A stretch of DNA of 64,000 nucleotides from Ferruginibacter sp. HRS2-29 (GCF_024343615.1 NZ_RJUB01000123.1:1-64000), one strand, 5' to 3'. Positions 8,637-18,355 are shown, counted from the stretch's first letter. Numbers and translations: made by a program. The notes: generated by a model not told the origin, from the sequence alone.

Positions 8637-10008
8637 ACCCATATTCACTTACCAGCCACATCAACGCCGCCATATTCACTGCACCCAGATCAAGCTCTCG
8701 TTTGCTCACTGCTTCAAACACATCCGTTTCAGCATGATGCAGATCGAAGTAACGCTGGCTATCCGGACTAAGCCCTGCCAGGGCCGTGCCGATATTTTTC
8801 AATGGCGCAATATCAGAGCCGCTGCCTTTGCCGGCAAAATCATATACGCCATAATCGTAAAACAAGGGTGCCCACTGTTTCACTTTATTTCTTCTGCCTT
8901 CACTCATATCCAGGTTGAACCCTCTCGGCGTATACCCGCCACCATCACTCTCCAATGCAAAAATATGCTGTTCATTTTTTTCCTTCGCCATTCTGAGATA
9001 TGCCGCCCCACCGCCGCCGCCATTTTCTTCATTCATGAACAGCACGGCCCTTACCGTCCTTTTCGGGCGAAGGCCCAACGCTTTATATGCCCTGATGATC
9101 TCAATGCTTTGCATACAGCCCGCGCCATCGTCCTGCGCCCCTTCCGCCAGGTCCCAGCTATCGAGATGGCCGCCCACACTCAGTATCTCCTGCGGAAATT
9201 CGCTGCCCCTTATTTCGCCTATCACATTAAAAGACGGCACATCCGGAAACATAGTGCAGTTTGTTTTGAAATAACCGGTCAGCTGCATCTTACGCTTCAA
9301 CTGGCTGCTGAGCCATTCCGCATCCTGCGTGCTGATAGCCACCGCGGGTATTTTTGGAAAAGAATCATTGTATTGGGTGGCCCCGGTATGCGGATGATCA
9401 TCGATATTGCTCGCCAGCGAACGGACCATTACACCAATGGCGCCATACTTCGCCGCTTGCGCCGGACCGCTTCTACGCCCGCCACCATTGGTTCCGTAAG
9501 CCACAAACGTGCGCACATAGGTAGGGTTCATGGCGATATTAAAAAAGACGATGTTTCCTTTGATTACTTTTTCTCCCAAAGCCTGCAATTCTTCCATGCT
9601 GCGGACTTCGATGATGGAAGCCTTCACCCCATTTTTTCCTGTGCCAACACTATTTCCCAACGCAGTGAGCCTGAGGGGATATTTTGTGCCATTGGCCAGT
9701 TGAATGAACCCCGTTTCTTTTGCTCCCCGTTCCCAATGGGTCACCATACAGGGCTGGAGGTAAACCGTATCGGCCCCAGCCTGGCGAAGCATTTTTGCCG
9801 TGGCGTCAATGGCCAGTTGCGCATTGGCCGAACCGCTCAGCCTAGGGCCTATTTTTTTACAGAGATAACGCAGGTTTTCATAAGCGGTACTATTGCTCAT
9901 TATTTCGTCGGAAAGTCTTTTGATAACCAGCGAATCGTTCTGCCGGCCATTTGCCATACCGGAACTGCAGAGGATGATTGTCGCGATAAGGAAAAATTTA
10001 TTTCGCAT
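8632..10008 (-). CDS. Secreted M28 family metallopeptidase (carboxypeptidase Q-like)
   Basis: A 458-residue zinc peptidase with a signal peptide (first 21 residues, ending near MANGRQ). An inserted PA-like region lies near residues 120-220. The M28 catalytic part shows GGHLDSWD (first Zn His and catalytic Asp), GAQDDGAG (bridging Asp), MNEENGGGGGAAY (catalytic Glu and ligand) and DLHHAETD (last Zn His) in order. The layout resembles carboxypeptidase Q. It probably degrades peptides in the periplasm or outside the cell. The last codons, GGG TTG TGA, run into the repeat. Confidence 0.88.
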   Translation of the reverse strand: MRNKFFLIATIILCSSGMANGRQNDSLVIKRLSDEIMSNSTAYENLRYLCKKIGPRLSGSANAQLAIDATAKMLRQAGADTVYLQPCMVTHWERGAKETGFIQLANGTKYPLRLTALGNSVGTGKNGVKASIIEVRSMEELQALGEKVIKGNIVFFNIAMNPTYVRTFVAYGTNGGGRRSGPAQAAKYGAIGVMVRSLASNIDDHPHTGATQYNDSFPKIPAVAISTQDAEWLSSQLKRKMQLTGYFKTNCTMFPDVPSFNVIGEIRGSEFPQEILSVGGHLDSWDLAEGAQDDGAGCMQSIEIIRAYKALGLRPKRTVRAVLFMNEENGGGGGAAYLRMAKEKNEQHIFALESDGGGYTPRGFNLDMSEGRRNKVKQWAPLFYDYGVYDFAGKGSGSDIAPLKNIGTALAGLSPDSQRYFDLHHAETDVFEAVSKRELDLGAVNMAALMWLVSEYGL

Positions 10009-10122
10009 AAGCGGGAATTAGTGAAACAAACTTAAACAATTAACCCTTCATCCTAATAATAAACTTATCTGATTATTTAATCGGTAAATTGCAGTCTCTT
10101 TTACAATTGAATATCATTCCTT

Positions 10123-11241
10123 ATGAATATAGCGATCGTATGTTACCCTACATTTGGCGGCAGCGGGGTGCTTGCCACAGAACTGGGAAAAGCCCTTGCG
10201 GATAAAGGCCACAACATCCATTTTATCACTTACCAGCAACCGGTGAGACTCGGTGGTTTTCATGCAAATATTTTTTATCATGAAGTAAGGGTCCCTACTT
10301 ATCCGTTGTTTGATTTTCCGCCATACGAAACTGCCCTGGCAAGTGCCATGGTGGATGTGGTGAACAATCATAAAATCGATCTTTTGCATGTGCATTATGC
10401 TATTCCGCATGCGTCAGCAGCTTATATGGCCAAGCAGATCCTGGCCAAACAAAACAAACGCATCCCGGTGATCACCACGCTTCATGGAACCGACATCACG
10501 CTGGTGGGCCGCGACAGCACCTACAGCCCTGTAGTGACATTTTCGATGGAAGAAAGTGACATACTCACCGCCGTATCGGAGAACCTGAAAGAAGAAACCT
10601 ACAAAAATTTCACGATCGACAAGCCAATAGAAGTGATCCATAATTTTGTGGATGTAAAACGTTTTCACAAAAAGAAAGTGGATGCTTTTAAAAAGCTCAT
10701 TGCGCCAAATGGCGAAAAGATCATTGTACATGCGTCCAATTTCCGCAAGGTGAAAAGAGTGGATGATGTATTGAAAACTTTCCTGCTCATCAATGAAAAA
10801 ATACCGAGCAAATTATTACTGATAGGCGATGGCCCTGAAAGGCCGCATGTAGAGTCGCTTACAAGAGATTGTGTTCCTTGCGCCGAAGTGAAATTTTTGG
10901 GCAAGCAGGAACAGATGGAAGAATTGCTTTCTATCGCAGACCTCTTTTTACTCACCAGTGAATATGAAAGTTTCGGATTGGCCGCACTCGAAGCGATGGC
11001 CGCCGAAGTACCCGTTATATCTACCAATGCAGGTGGTTTGCCGGAAATAAATATCAATGGCTATTGCGGTTATATGAGCGACATCGGCGATGTGGAAGAT
11101 ATGGCGAAAAATGCCATCAGCATTTTACAGGATGAAGCCGTGCATGCGCAATTCCGGCATAATGCTTTGGCACAGGCGAAAAAATTTGATATACATAATA
11201 TAGTTCCGAAATACGAGGCGTTGTATAAAAGCGTTCTGTAA
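10123..11241 (+). CDS. bshA: N-acetyl-alpha-D-glucosaminyl L-malate synthase
   Basis: First enzyme of bacillithiol synthesis: joins GlcNAc from UDP-GlcNAc to L-malate. A 372-residue GT4 glycosyltransferase. The N terminus MNIAIVCYPTFGGSGVLATE is diagnostic of BshA, followed by HIHFITY-like and PVITTLHGTDITLVG segments. The nucleotide-sugar part ends with the EX7E-type ESFGLAALEAMAAEVPVIST near residues 285-305. It stands alone here; bshB and bshC are not in the window. It implies bacillithiol as a low-molecular-weight thiol. Confidence 0.93.
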   Translation: MNIAIVCYPTFGGSGVLATELGKALADKGHNIHFITYQQPVRLGGFHANIFYHEVRVPTYPLFDFPPYETALASAMVDVVNNHKIDLLHVHYAIPHASAAYMAKQILAKQNKRIPVITTLHGTDITLVGRDSTYSPVVTFSMEESDILTAVSENLKEETYKNFTIDKPIEVIHNFVDVKRFHKKKVDAFKKLIAPNGEKIIVHASNFRKVKRVDDVLKTFLLINEKIPSKLLLIGDGPERPHVESLTRDCVPCAEVKFLGKQEQMEELLSIADLFLLTSEYESFGLAALEAMAAEVPVISTNAGGLPEININGYCGYMSDIGDVEDMAKNAISILQDEAVHAQFRHNALAQAKKFDIHNIVPKYEALYKSVL

Positions 11242-11358
11242 ATGTATGATGTGAAATGTATGATGTATGATTTCTTCAAATTTGAAGTTCGTTGTATCCA
11301 TGCATAAGTCTTACAATCCGAAAGACATCATACATCTTACATCAAAGATCATACATTG
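11240..11358. repeat. Heptad inverted repeat (gatgtat / atacatc)
   Basis: Between convergent genes. Words gatgtat and aatgtat on the left; catacat, cttacat and catacat on the right, all in 7-bp register. A perfect 11-bp core pairs 11256-11266 with 11325-11335. The family recurs at 38908-39023. Confidence 0.85.
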
Positions 11359-11361
11359 CAT

Positions 11362-12702
11362 TTATCTTCTTCTGAGCCATTTTTCTGCATCGAAACTGCT
11401 TTTTTCGTCGCTCATATAGAAGTCGATGGAGCCGGTACCATCATAGCCCGCAGCTACTTTGCCTAATACCTGGCCATATTTAACCTGTTGTCCTTTACTT
11501 ACGTTTACTCCACTAAGGTTGGTATATGTGGTAAAATATTCTCCATGTTGTATTACAACAAACGGCTGCTCATCATTCGGAAAAGAAGCCACTACTTCGC
11601 CATCGAATATGGCCTTTACCGGTGTGCCAATCGCTGCCGCAATGGTAGTACAGGTTGTTACGATACTGCCTCCGCCAGGTAATGTATTCGATCCGAAATG
11701 CATGCTGACACCACCATTATCCACGGGCCATGGAAGGCTTCCCCGATTCTTTTTAAAGTTATTGTTTAACGTGATATTCTCCGCATTCAACAACACGCTC
11801 TCCACTTTTTTAGCAGGCGTTTTTGCAACCGGTGTCTTTACAGATTTGGTGGTAGTAGTTGTAGGATTACTGGTAGTTGGATTGTTTGTAGGCGTATTAT
11901 TCTTTGCCGCAAGGCGGTCTGCTTCTTTTCTTCTGCGTTCATCTTCTGCAGCTTTTGCCAGTGCAGCTTTACGGGCTTCATCCTGCGCACGTTTAATAGC
12001 AGCAGTGATAGCAGAATTCACTTTTTTCATCTGCTTTTGCTTGGCCGCCATCTGGTTGCTCAATTGTTTTCCCTGCTTTTGCAATTCAGCCAGTATTCTG
12101 TCCTTTTCCTTTTTCTGTTCTTCCAGCGTCTGCATTTCTTTGCTCTGCACCTGCAGCGTACTGCTCTTCTTCACTTTTGCACCGCCAAGATCTTCAATCC
12201 TTTGCTTACGCAGATCCTGGGTACGCAAAATATTCTGTCCCTGCATTTCACGATAGTTGCGGTAACTTTTCAGATACGCGATACGTTTGATGGCATCATT
12301 GAAATTATCGGCGGAAAAAATAAAATTGAGGAAGTCGTAATTGCTTCGGTTCTTGTAAGCATACACCATGCTCCTGGCGTATTCCTGTTTCAATGTATCC
12401 AGTAAACGGTCGTACCTGTTGATGTCTTTCTGGATGCTGTACATATTGTTGTCCAGCACACGCAGATCCTTGTTCAGGTTTTCGATCACCCTGTCCTGCA
12501 GGTTTACTTTTTTGGTGATGGTCTGCCATTGAAAGAGACTGGCTTTGGTTTCCGTCTTGTTGGCCTTAAGTAATTTCTCCGTTTCATCTATCTCGCGTTT
12601 CAGATCCTGGCGCTGCTTTTCTAATTCTTCTCTTGTTTGTTGTGCAAACGAAAAAGTAGTGATCATACAAAAAAAAGAAAGGCAGAAAAAGGCTCTGAGC
12701 AT
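11362..12702 (-). CDS. EnvC-like murein hydrolase activator (degenerate LytM/M23 domain)
   Basis: A 446-residue protein: signal peptide (1-21), a long coiled coil (about 22-250, rich in E, K, Q), a Thr/Pro/Asn linker (about 265-300) and a C-terminal LytM domain (about 325-446). The domain keeps the fold markers LPWPVDNGGVSMHFG, GTPVKAIFDGEVVASF and YGQVLGKVA, but the zinc ligands are altered: no Asp follows the first His, and the usual HxH is SID. That matches EnvC-type activators, which bind and switch on amidases instead of cutting peptidoglycan. Downstream of dut and the DUF4292 gene on the same strand. Confidence 0.85.
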   Translation of the reverse strand: MLRAFFCLSFFCMITTFSFAQQTREELEKQRQDLKREIDETEKLLKANKTETKASLFQWQTITKKVNLQDRVIENLNKDLRVLDNNMYSIQKDINRYDRLLDTLKQEYARSMVYAYKNRSNYDFLNFIFSADNFNDAIKRIAYLKSYRNYREMQGQNILRTQDLRKQRIEDLGGAKVKKSSTLQVQSKEMQTLEEQKKEKDRILAELQKQGKQLSNQMAAKQKQMKKVNSAITAAIKRAQDEARKAALAKAAEDERRRKEADRLAAKNNTPTNNPTTSNPTTTTTKSVKTPVAKTPAKKVESVLLNAENITLNNNFKKNRGSLPWPVDNGGVSMHFGSNTLPGGGSIVTTCTTIAAAIGTPVKAIFDGEVVASFPNDEQPFVVIQHGEYFTTYTNLSGVNVSKGQQVKYGQVLGKVAAGYDGTGSIDFYMSDEKSSFDAEKWLRRR

Positions 12703-12726
12703 AGTTGAAATTTAAATTAGGTTTTA

Positions 12727-12734
12727 CAAATATA
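12727..12734 (-). promoter_or_regulatory. Candidate -7 element for the EnvC-like gene
   Basis: On the minus strand TATATTTG fits TAnnTTTG, 25 bp before the ATG at 12702. This suggests the gene has its own promoter in addition to any read-through from the DUF4292 gene. Confidence 0.35.
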
Positions 12735-12788
12735 AATTTTACCCGCATAAGATGCCGTGTAAAATTCATACCTGCTTAAAAATAACGA

Positions 12789-13604
12789 CTATTTCCTTTT
12801 ATAATTTTTGGGGATAGTTAAACCCACCGATAAATCTTTGTTAAAGTCAAACTGTTTGTATTTCATCTGCACATCCAGTTTGTTTTTTTCGGAGATGCTG
12901 AGCTCTCTGTAAGTAGAGAAAGAAACATCATTCGACTTTTCATATTCATCATAGGAGATGTTGGCGGTCCTGTTGCGGGCCATATCCACATCATCGAGTT
13001 TGATGCGATAGAGAAGGCTATTATCAGGAGTCAGTGTCATGAGGTTTTTAAAATTCGCGTCGGATGAATTGACTAAAATATAATTATCTACTTTCTTAAA
13101 CGTAGCGGATTGGTCGTTGAAAAAAATCGGGTTGCCGATCAGCAGATCCTGTAATGTTTTAAAATCGAAAGGGATCTTTGTCACTTCCTGCAGGTAATCC
13201 AGCGAACGGTATTGCACGGTCTTTTCGCGTTTGTCCATCAGTACCACACTATCCTTTGTAATGAGCGCCCTGTATACTTCTACGTTGAGGAAGGTAGCCG
13301 ACAACGATATCCATATAGCACTGTCTTTTACTATACGCACCACCGCGGTGATGTCCGGATTTTTTCCTTTGCTATCCTGCGATTCCACTTTTATCTTAGC
13401 CGAAAAAGTCTTGAAATCGATGTAATTCTTCTGAAGGTTTTCACGGGTTGTCTGCGCCAGCTGGATGGCTTCCTTACTCGTCTGATCCCTGATCACATTT
13501 GTAGTGTCCTTCGGGGCTATCGCATTGTTGATCACCCGTTTTGTAGGGCTGCAGGAAAATAAAAAAATACTACTTAGTATCGTTAAATAAAAAAATGTCT
13601 TCAT
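12789..13604 (-). CDS. DUF4292 outer-membrane lipoprotein
   Basis: A 271-residue lipoprotein with signal MKTFFYLTILSSIFLFSC (lipobox FSC). The mature part has the DUF4292 pattern: KNYIDFKTFSAKIKVE, then IVKDSAIWISLSATFLNVEVYRALITKDSVVLMDK and LQDLLIGNPIF. The half-barrel layout resembles LolB/LppM-type lipid-binding proteins. It starts 16 bp after the dut stop. The order dut, DUF4292, M23 peptidase is a gene neighbourhood I associate with Bacteroidota, which points to an envelope role. A longer start at 13655 would overlap dut and place residues before the signal. Confidence 0.8.
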   Translation of the reverse strand: MKTFFYLTILSSIFLFSCSPTKRVINNAIAPKDTTNVIRDQTSKEAIQLAQTTRENLQKNYIDFKTFSAKIKVESQDSKGKNPDITAVVRIVKDSAIWISLSATFLNVEVYRALITKDSVVLMDKREKTVQYRSLDYLQEVTKIPFDFKTLQDLLIGNPIFFNDQSATFKKVDNYILVNSSDANFKNLMTLTPDNSLLYRIKLDDVDMARNRTANISYDEYEKSNDVSFSTYRELSISEKNKLDVQMKYKQFDFNKDLSVGLTIPKNYKRK

Positions 13605-13620
13605 CTGTTGATTTGCTTGA

Positions 13621-14064
13621 TTAATTTGTTCCTGTGTGGCCGAATCCTCCGGCACCTCTTACCGTTTCATTCAATTGTTGTACCAATATCAGCGAAGCTG
13701 TTTCCACTTTGGCCACAACCAGCTGCGCAATGCGGTCGCCGTTGACAATGGTTTGTTCTTCGTTGCTGAGATTTATCAGCAATACTTTCACTTCGCCCCG
13801 GTAATCGCTGTCGATGGTGCCTGGCGTATTAAGACAGGTGATACCGTTTTTTACCGCAAGCCCGCTTCTTGGCCTCACCTGCACTTCATACCCCACCGGA
13901 ATTTCCATGAATATCCCTGTAGGTATCAACTGCCGCTCCAGTGATTTCAATACTACCGGCGAATCAAGTTTTGCCCTTATATCCATACCTGCCGATCCTT
14001 CTGTAGCATAGGCCGGTACAGGGTTTTCCGATTCATTGATGATGTTGATCCTTACCTCGTTCAT
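13621..14064 (-). CDS. dut: dUTP diphosphatase
   Basis: Hydrolyses dUTP to dUMP and pyrophosphate, keeping uracil out of DNA. The 147 residues form the trimeric dUTPase type. All five motifs are visible: [10 protein letters not shown] (I), [11 protein letters not shown] (II), [14 protein letters not shown] (III), [10 protein letters not shown] (IV) and [10 protein letters not shown] (V) at the C terminus. It is the second gene of a minus-strand run and sits 9 bp after the T9SS cargo gene that precedes it. Confidence 0.96.
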   Translation of the reverse strand: MNEVRINIINESENPVPAYATEGSAGMDIRAKLDSPVVLKSLERQLIPTGIFMEIPVGYEVQVRPRSGLAVKNGITCLNTPGTIDSDYRGEVKVLLINLSNEEQTIVNGDRIAQLVVAKVETASLILVQQLNETVRGAGGFGHTGTN

Positions 14065-14073
14065 TATTATTTT

Positions 14074-16191
14074 TTATCTGATTAATAAAACTGTTCCCTT
14101 TATTATTTGCTCAGGTCCGCTGCCCGTCCTGAAACGCATCAACCATACATATGTCCCCGTTGGTTGCTCTTTTGAGCGAGTTGTACCATCCCAGCGGATA
14201 TTCTGATCATTTGATCTGAAGACCATTTCTCCGTACCTGTTATACACACTCAACTCGAATAATTTTGCTGAGGTATTTTGCAGCAATCCGAACTGATCAT
14301 TCCAGCCATCCCCATTGGGAGTAAAGGCCGAAGGAAAATATATTTCACAATTACCATACGCGACTTTTATCGTATCGCTGATGATGCAATTAACATTACT
14401 TTCAAATGTAACCCAATATTTGCCAGGTTTTGTAATCGTTATCAACGGGCCTGTAGTGCCATCGTTCCATACAAACTTACTTCCCTGCAGGTTTGTTTGC
14501 AAAACAACAGGTTTTTCCACACATACGGTTGTATCGTTACCAAGATTTACATGGATGGATGGTTTTTGTGACAGGATGATCGTATCCCTGGAAATACAAC
14601 CTGATAATTCAGCTTCCAGCCAATACAAGCCAGGCTGGCTCACCAATATGGAATCCGACACCTGGCCGCTACTCCAAAGATAATTTTCAGCCTTTGTTGA
14701 TGGGCGGATGATGAGCGTATCGCTCCTGCACAACGCTTTGTCCTGCGGAAGTACAACTCCCGAGTTTTCGAGCACCAGCGACTGTGTATAAGTCAGTGCC
14801 TGCAATTCATTGAGGGCGCATCCCTTACGATAAATAATGAGTGTGATTGTGTAAGTGCCGTATGCCGCATATTCGTGCTGCGGATCCAGCTGGGTAGATT
14901 GCTGGCCATCGCCGAAATTCCAGCGGGCTGAATCTACATCTGCGGTATAACTGATAGTACATTGTATTTTTTTTGTAACGCAATCGTTACGTGTAGTCGA
15001 AAATTTATACTCCGCATATCGCGGCACAAGATCGCTGGCTATGAAATTAGGCAACCCGGATTCGGAAAGATAGCCTCCCGCTACATTGCGCCTGAGTATG
15101 ATTGCATTGTAATTGAAATTGCAACCCGGGCCGGCTACATCCGGATCTTCTATAACAGATAATGCCGAGTCTTTCCAGAGTGTGAGGTAAATTTTCTGAT
15201 CGGGGCCAAGCTGCATGCCGCCTGCAAACCAGTCGGCCCGCTGTGTGACCAATTGCCCGGATGCGATGATAGCCGCATTACCCGGCAGGGCTATATTGTA
15301 CTGGTAAAGCGCCAGTGTTTGTGAAGCGCTGTTGTTGGAACTTACATACAACATATTGCCACCCGGCGAAAACTCAATTCCGTATACGCCCCTGTATGCG
15401 CTTTGTACTGGTGTTGGGTTGGGATCAAAATCCATCGAACCCGATATCACCCCGGTGGTATTATTGAACCTGGCCAGCTGAACCCGGTTAAGATTTCCGG
15501 CAAATGCCGCCGCCATCCATTGACCATCAGCAGAAAATTTTATGGCCCCGATCGAATTATTCTGAATGCCACCCACAACAAGTGATGTATTACTGATCAC
15601 AGGGCTCGTGTTCAATCCGGCAGAAGTGAGCAGGTAACTGTAATACATGCTGCTGTTCCAGGCTTTGACCACTACCCACACATCTTTTTTGTTGCAATGG
15701 CGCACAGCAGCTATTTTTTCAAATATCGGTTCGTTTATTTCGATATTCTTTTCGGTTGGAATGACAGCCCCCAGACCACCATCGGATGTCATATCCACTA
15801 CCGAATACGTGAGCGGCTGATAATCCACGCTGGCGGCGCTTACAATAAAAATATAATACCGGGTAGATGAGCCGGGCTGAAGTATGGCCACACTGTTGCT
15901 CGTGCTGCTCATGTCGCCATAAAGGCCATCACCATTCTGCATGACCTGATTTTTCCTGTTGTAAACTTTTACCCCATTGGTGTAAAAAAGCAGTCTGCCA
16001 TTTCCATCAGAAACAGATGAACTGCCCTCGAAGCTGGACAATTGGCCATTCATGATCGCCTGAGGCGGCGATTGATTGAAAGTAATACCCGCCCTGTTGC
16101 CAAACAACCAGTTATTGGCCGTTTTTTGGGCACCCCCTTTCATTCCGGAAAACGAAAGGAGCAGGGTGGCAATATAAAAGGGCTTTTTCAA
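14074..16191 (-). CDS. T9SS type B sorting-domain protein with PKD-like domain
   Basis: A 705-residue secreted protein: signal peptide (to about GGAQ, residue 22), a beta-propeller-like N-terminal region of WD/kelch style (about 25-390, with repeated FSADGQWMA and FSPGGNMLYVSS-type strands), a PKD-like domain (ARWNFGDGQQSTQLDPQHEYAAYG split across about 425-445), two Ig-like repeats with GLYWLEAE and GKYWVTFE, and the type B C-terminal signal (FPSAFTPNGDGWNDQF near 625, then YNRYGEMVF and GTYVWLM). The last block is the gliding motility-associated C-terminal domain used for export by the type IX system. Function at the surface is unknown. Confidence 0.9.
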   Translation of the reverse strand: MKKPFYIATLLLSFSGMKGGAQKTANNWLFGNRAGITFNQSPPQAIMNGQLSSFEGSSSVSDGNGRLLFYTNGVKVYNRKNQVMQNGDGLYGDMSSTSNSVAILQPGSSTRYYIFIVSAASVDYQPLTYSVVDMTSDGGLGAVIPTEKNIEINEPIFEKIAAVRHCNKKDVWVVVKAWNSSMYYSYLLTSAGLNTSPVISNTSLVVGGIQNNSIGAIKFSADGQWMAAAFAGNLNRVQLARFNNTTGVISGSMDFDPNPTPVQSAYRGVYGIEFSPGGNMLYVSSNNSASQTLALYQYNIALPGNAAIIASGQLVTQRADWFAGGMQLGPDQKIYLTLWKDSALSVIEDPDVAGPGCNFNYNAIILRRNVAGGYLSESGLPNFIASDLVPRYAEYKFSTTRNDCVTKKIQCTISYTADVDSARWNFGDGQQSTQLDPQHEYAAYGTYTITLIIYRKGCALNELQALTYTQSLVLENSGVVLPQDKALCRSDTLIIRPSTKAENYLWSSGQVSDSILVSQPGLYWLEAELSGCISRDTIILSQKPSIHVNLGNDTTVCVEKPVVLQTNLQGSKFVWNDGTTGPLITITKPGKYWVTFESNVNCIISDTIKVAYGNCEIYFPSAFTPNGDGWNDQFGLLQNTSAKLFELSVYNRYGEMVFRSNDQNIRWDGTTRSKEQPTGTYVWLMRFRTGSGPEQIIKGTVLLIR

Positions 16192-16207
16192 TCAGAGTGA
16201 TGATGAC

Positions 16208-16684
16208 TTATTTTTTTAGCAGGATGCTTGCATAGGCAAACAATCCTTCCTCACGTCCTGCAAACCCCATCGTTTCAGTTGTTGTCGCTTTTATGGAAAC
16301 ATCTTCCTGCCCGATATTCAGGATGGAGGCAATGGCTTCCTGCATCTGCGGGGCGTGCTTCATGATCTTAGGCTCTTCCAGGCATACTGTACTGTCGATA
16401 TTCACGATCTCATAACCTCTGGCCGCAATAAGGGCATATGTTTCTTTCAATAATATCTTGCTGTCGATATTCCTGAAGCGGTCATCCGTATTTGGAAAAT
16501 GCTTGCCTATATCGCCCAGGCAGAGCGCCCCCAGCATTGCATCGCAAATGGCGTGAAGTAATACGTCGGCATCGCTGTGCCCAACGGCGCCTTTATGATG
16601 CGGTATCTTCACTCCGCCTATCCATAGATCCCTTCCTTCTTCCAGCTGATGGAAATCCACGCCTGATCCTATTCTATATGACAT
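16208..16684 (-). CDS. ispF: 2-C-methyl-D-erythritol 2,4-cyclodiphosphate synthase
   Basis: Fifth step of the MEP isoprenoid pathway, releasing CMP. A 158-residue homotrimeric enzyme. Zinc ligands are the DxH in GSGVDFHQL (residues 7-14) and the later His in GHSDADVLLHAICDAMLGA. Other family motifs are GDIGKHFPNTD and KATTTETMGFAGREEGL near the C terminus. It stands 16 bp before the T9SS cargo gene on the same strand and may share a transcript with it, dut and the DUF4292 gene. Confidence 0.96.
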   Translation of the reverse strand: MSYRIGSGVDFHQLEEGRDLWIGGVKIPHHKGAVGHSDADVLLHAICDAMLGALCLGDIGKHFPNTDDRFRNIDSKILLKETYALIAARGYEIVNIDSTVCLEEPKIMKHAPQMQEAIASILNIGQEDVSIKATTTETMGFAGREEGLFAYASILLKK

Positions 16685-16720
16685 GTTGATTAAGTTGATT
16701 GTAAATATCGTGTTTATTAT

Positions 16721-16753
16721 AATAAAAAAGCGCTCCGTAAATACGGAGCGCTT
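16721..16753 (-). terminator. Rho-independent terminator after porV
   Basis: A 12-bp perfect stem AAGCGCTCCGTA (16728-16739) paired with 16742-16753. Read on the minus strand it is followed by a run of T residues. It lies 23 bp after the porV stop. Confidence 0.9.
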
Positions 16754-16775
16754 AATAAATATTTATTAAGTCAGC

Positions 16776-17918
16776 TTATTTTCCTTCGAAGATAAGGCTG
16801 AAACGCAATGTGTTTGAAAGTGGGTTACGGTTGATACCAGAACCTGAAGGCAGAAGGTATGCAAAGTTCAAACCAACAGTGTTGTATTTCAAACCAGCAC
16901 CTACAGTGAAGTATTTACGGTTACCTTTCAGTGGGCTTTCGTAGAAATAACCAGCACGGAAAGAGAATTGATCTTTGTACCAGTATTCAGCACCGATAGC
17001 AGCAGTGATCTCACGGAATTCTTCGCTTCCTTTACCATCACCGAATGAGCTGAACCAGCTGCTAACAACACCTTTAGAACGGTAGTCAGCGATACCAGCG
17101 CTGTCATCTAATTGTGGAGGAGTTGGAACCAACAGTTTGTTTACGTCAGCTGCGAAAGTGATTTTGTTATCAGCATCGAATACTTTGGTGTATGCTGCAC
17201 CGATTCCAAGGTTAGCAGGGATGAAATCTTTCTGATTGTCATCGCTGGTGTAACCAATTTTACCACCAAGGTTGCTCAAAGTAACACCCCAGTTCAAACC
17301 ACCGCCGTTTTCTTTAACGCCATTGTGGAAGTAATGAAGGTCACCGGCAACAGTAGAACCTTTTTTATAGTTAACACCGTTTACAGATCCACCTGCGAGG
17401 TCAGAGCTGATATAACGTACCGCTACACCCAAACCGGATTTGGCACCCAGTTTCCTTGAGTAGCCGAGGTCAACCGCATATTCGCGTGGACGGAAGGTAT
17501 TCAATTCTGTACCCTGGTCGTTTGTGAAAGTAATATTACCAAGACTGAAATACCTGAAACCAAGAGACAAAGCCTGGTTATCATCTAATTTATAAAAACC
17601 AGCGCCTGTAGCAAGATAAACATCTTTCAGGTCAAGATCGTTCAACCATGGAGTATAAGTAACACCAGCACCATATTTCTGAGATGAGAATGGAGTTTTT
17701 GCAAGGTTCCAGAAGCCAGAATAGGCATCAGGAGATGTTGCTATACCTACATCACCCATACCGCCTGCACGGGCATCTGGTGATATTCTTAAAAAAGGAA
17801 CTGCGGTCGTTACCACGCTTGGGTTTCTTACACCTGTTCCGCTCTGTGCTTCAGCCACAGTTGCGGTGCCTGCTAATAATAACATTAAGGCAGTTAGTTT
17901 CAATGTTGCTTTTTTCAT
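16776..17918 (-). CDS. porV: Type IX secretion system outer membrane protein PorV
   Basis: A 380-residue outer-membrane beta-barrel that binds T9SS cargo signals and shuttles them from the translocon to the attachment complex. Signal peptide through about AEAQ (residue 25), then the PorV-specific segment AVPFLRISPDARAGGMGDVG and ATSPDAYSGFWNLAK, continuous barrel strands, and a C-terminal Phe-rich strand ending RFSLIFEGK. A strong terminator follows it and a 437-bp gap precedes it. The codon pattern looks smoother than in neighbours, as in highly expressed genes. It is divergent from gldJ. Confidence 0.93.
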   Translation of the reverse strand: MKKATLKLTALMLLLAGTATVAEAQSGTGVRNPSVVTTAVPFLRISPDARAGGMGDVGIATSPDAYSGFWNLAKTPFSSQKYGAGVTYTPWLNDLDLKDVYLATGAGFYKLDDNQALSLGFRYFSLGNITFTNDQGTELNTFRPREYAVDLGYSRKLGAKSGLGVAVRYISSDLAGGSVNGVNYKKGSTVAGDLHYFHNGVKENGGGLNWGVTLSNLGGKIGYTSDDNQKDFIPANLGIGAAYTKVFDADNKITFAADVNKLLVPTPPQLDDSAGIADYRSKGVVSSWFSSFGDGKGSEEFREITAAIGAEYWYKDQFSFRAGYFYESPLKGNRKYFTVGAGLKYNTVGLNFAYLLPSGSGINRNPLSNTLRFSLIFEGK

Positions 17919-18355
17919 GCGTTTTGTTTGTCTTGGTTAGGTAGACTTACCTCTATAAGCGTTTATTTAATTGTTTTTGCTGTGTTTGTAAAAATAGTAG
18001 ATTTCTCTTAATTAAGACAATAAAATTATAAAATCTTGTTAAAAATCACCTTCTATTATTCCTCAAATATAGTCGAATTTGCAATTGTCGGCAAAATTTC
18101 TTAAAATCTTTGTAAAATGCTGCCTGTGTTTAGAGAAACGATATTACGCAAAAAATATTATTTTAAAATTATTTTTCTTGCAATAATATCTTTATCAGGC
18201 AAATACCAAATCCTTTGCAGATTTCGTTTTTATGCTAAATATTTAAAATTGGGGATAACGAAAAACCGAAATCAATCAAAAACATTTATATTCGCAGCTA
18301 GTATTCCCCAAACAATAATAAAGAAAACCTTTCGTTAAAAGAATTGGAAAAACGA
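17919..18355. other. AT-rich divergent regulatory gap between porV and gldJ
   Basis: A 437-bp stretch without a supported gene, very A/T-rich. It must hold the promoters of porV (minus) and gldJ (plus). I see no repeat words, no hairpin and no unambiguous TTTG/TAnnTTTG pair. Short open frames in it have no recognisable protein. Confidence 0.5.

Noticed and set aside
8734-10035. 433-codon open frame on the plus strand
   Set aside because: It lies opposite the M28 peptidase gene, which has intact catalytic motifs; the antisense frame shows no domain.
11459-12256. 265-codon plus-strand open frame
   Set aside because: Antisense to the coiled-coil and linker part of the EnvC-like gene; low-complexity residues mirror that gene's composition.
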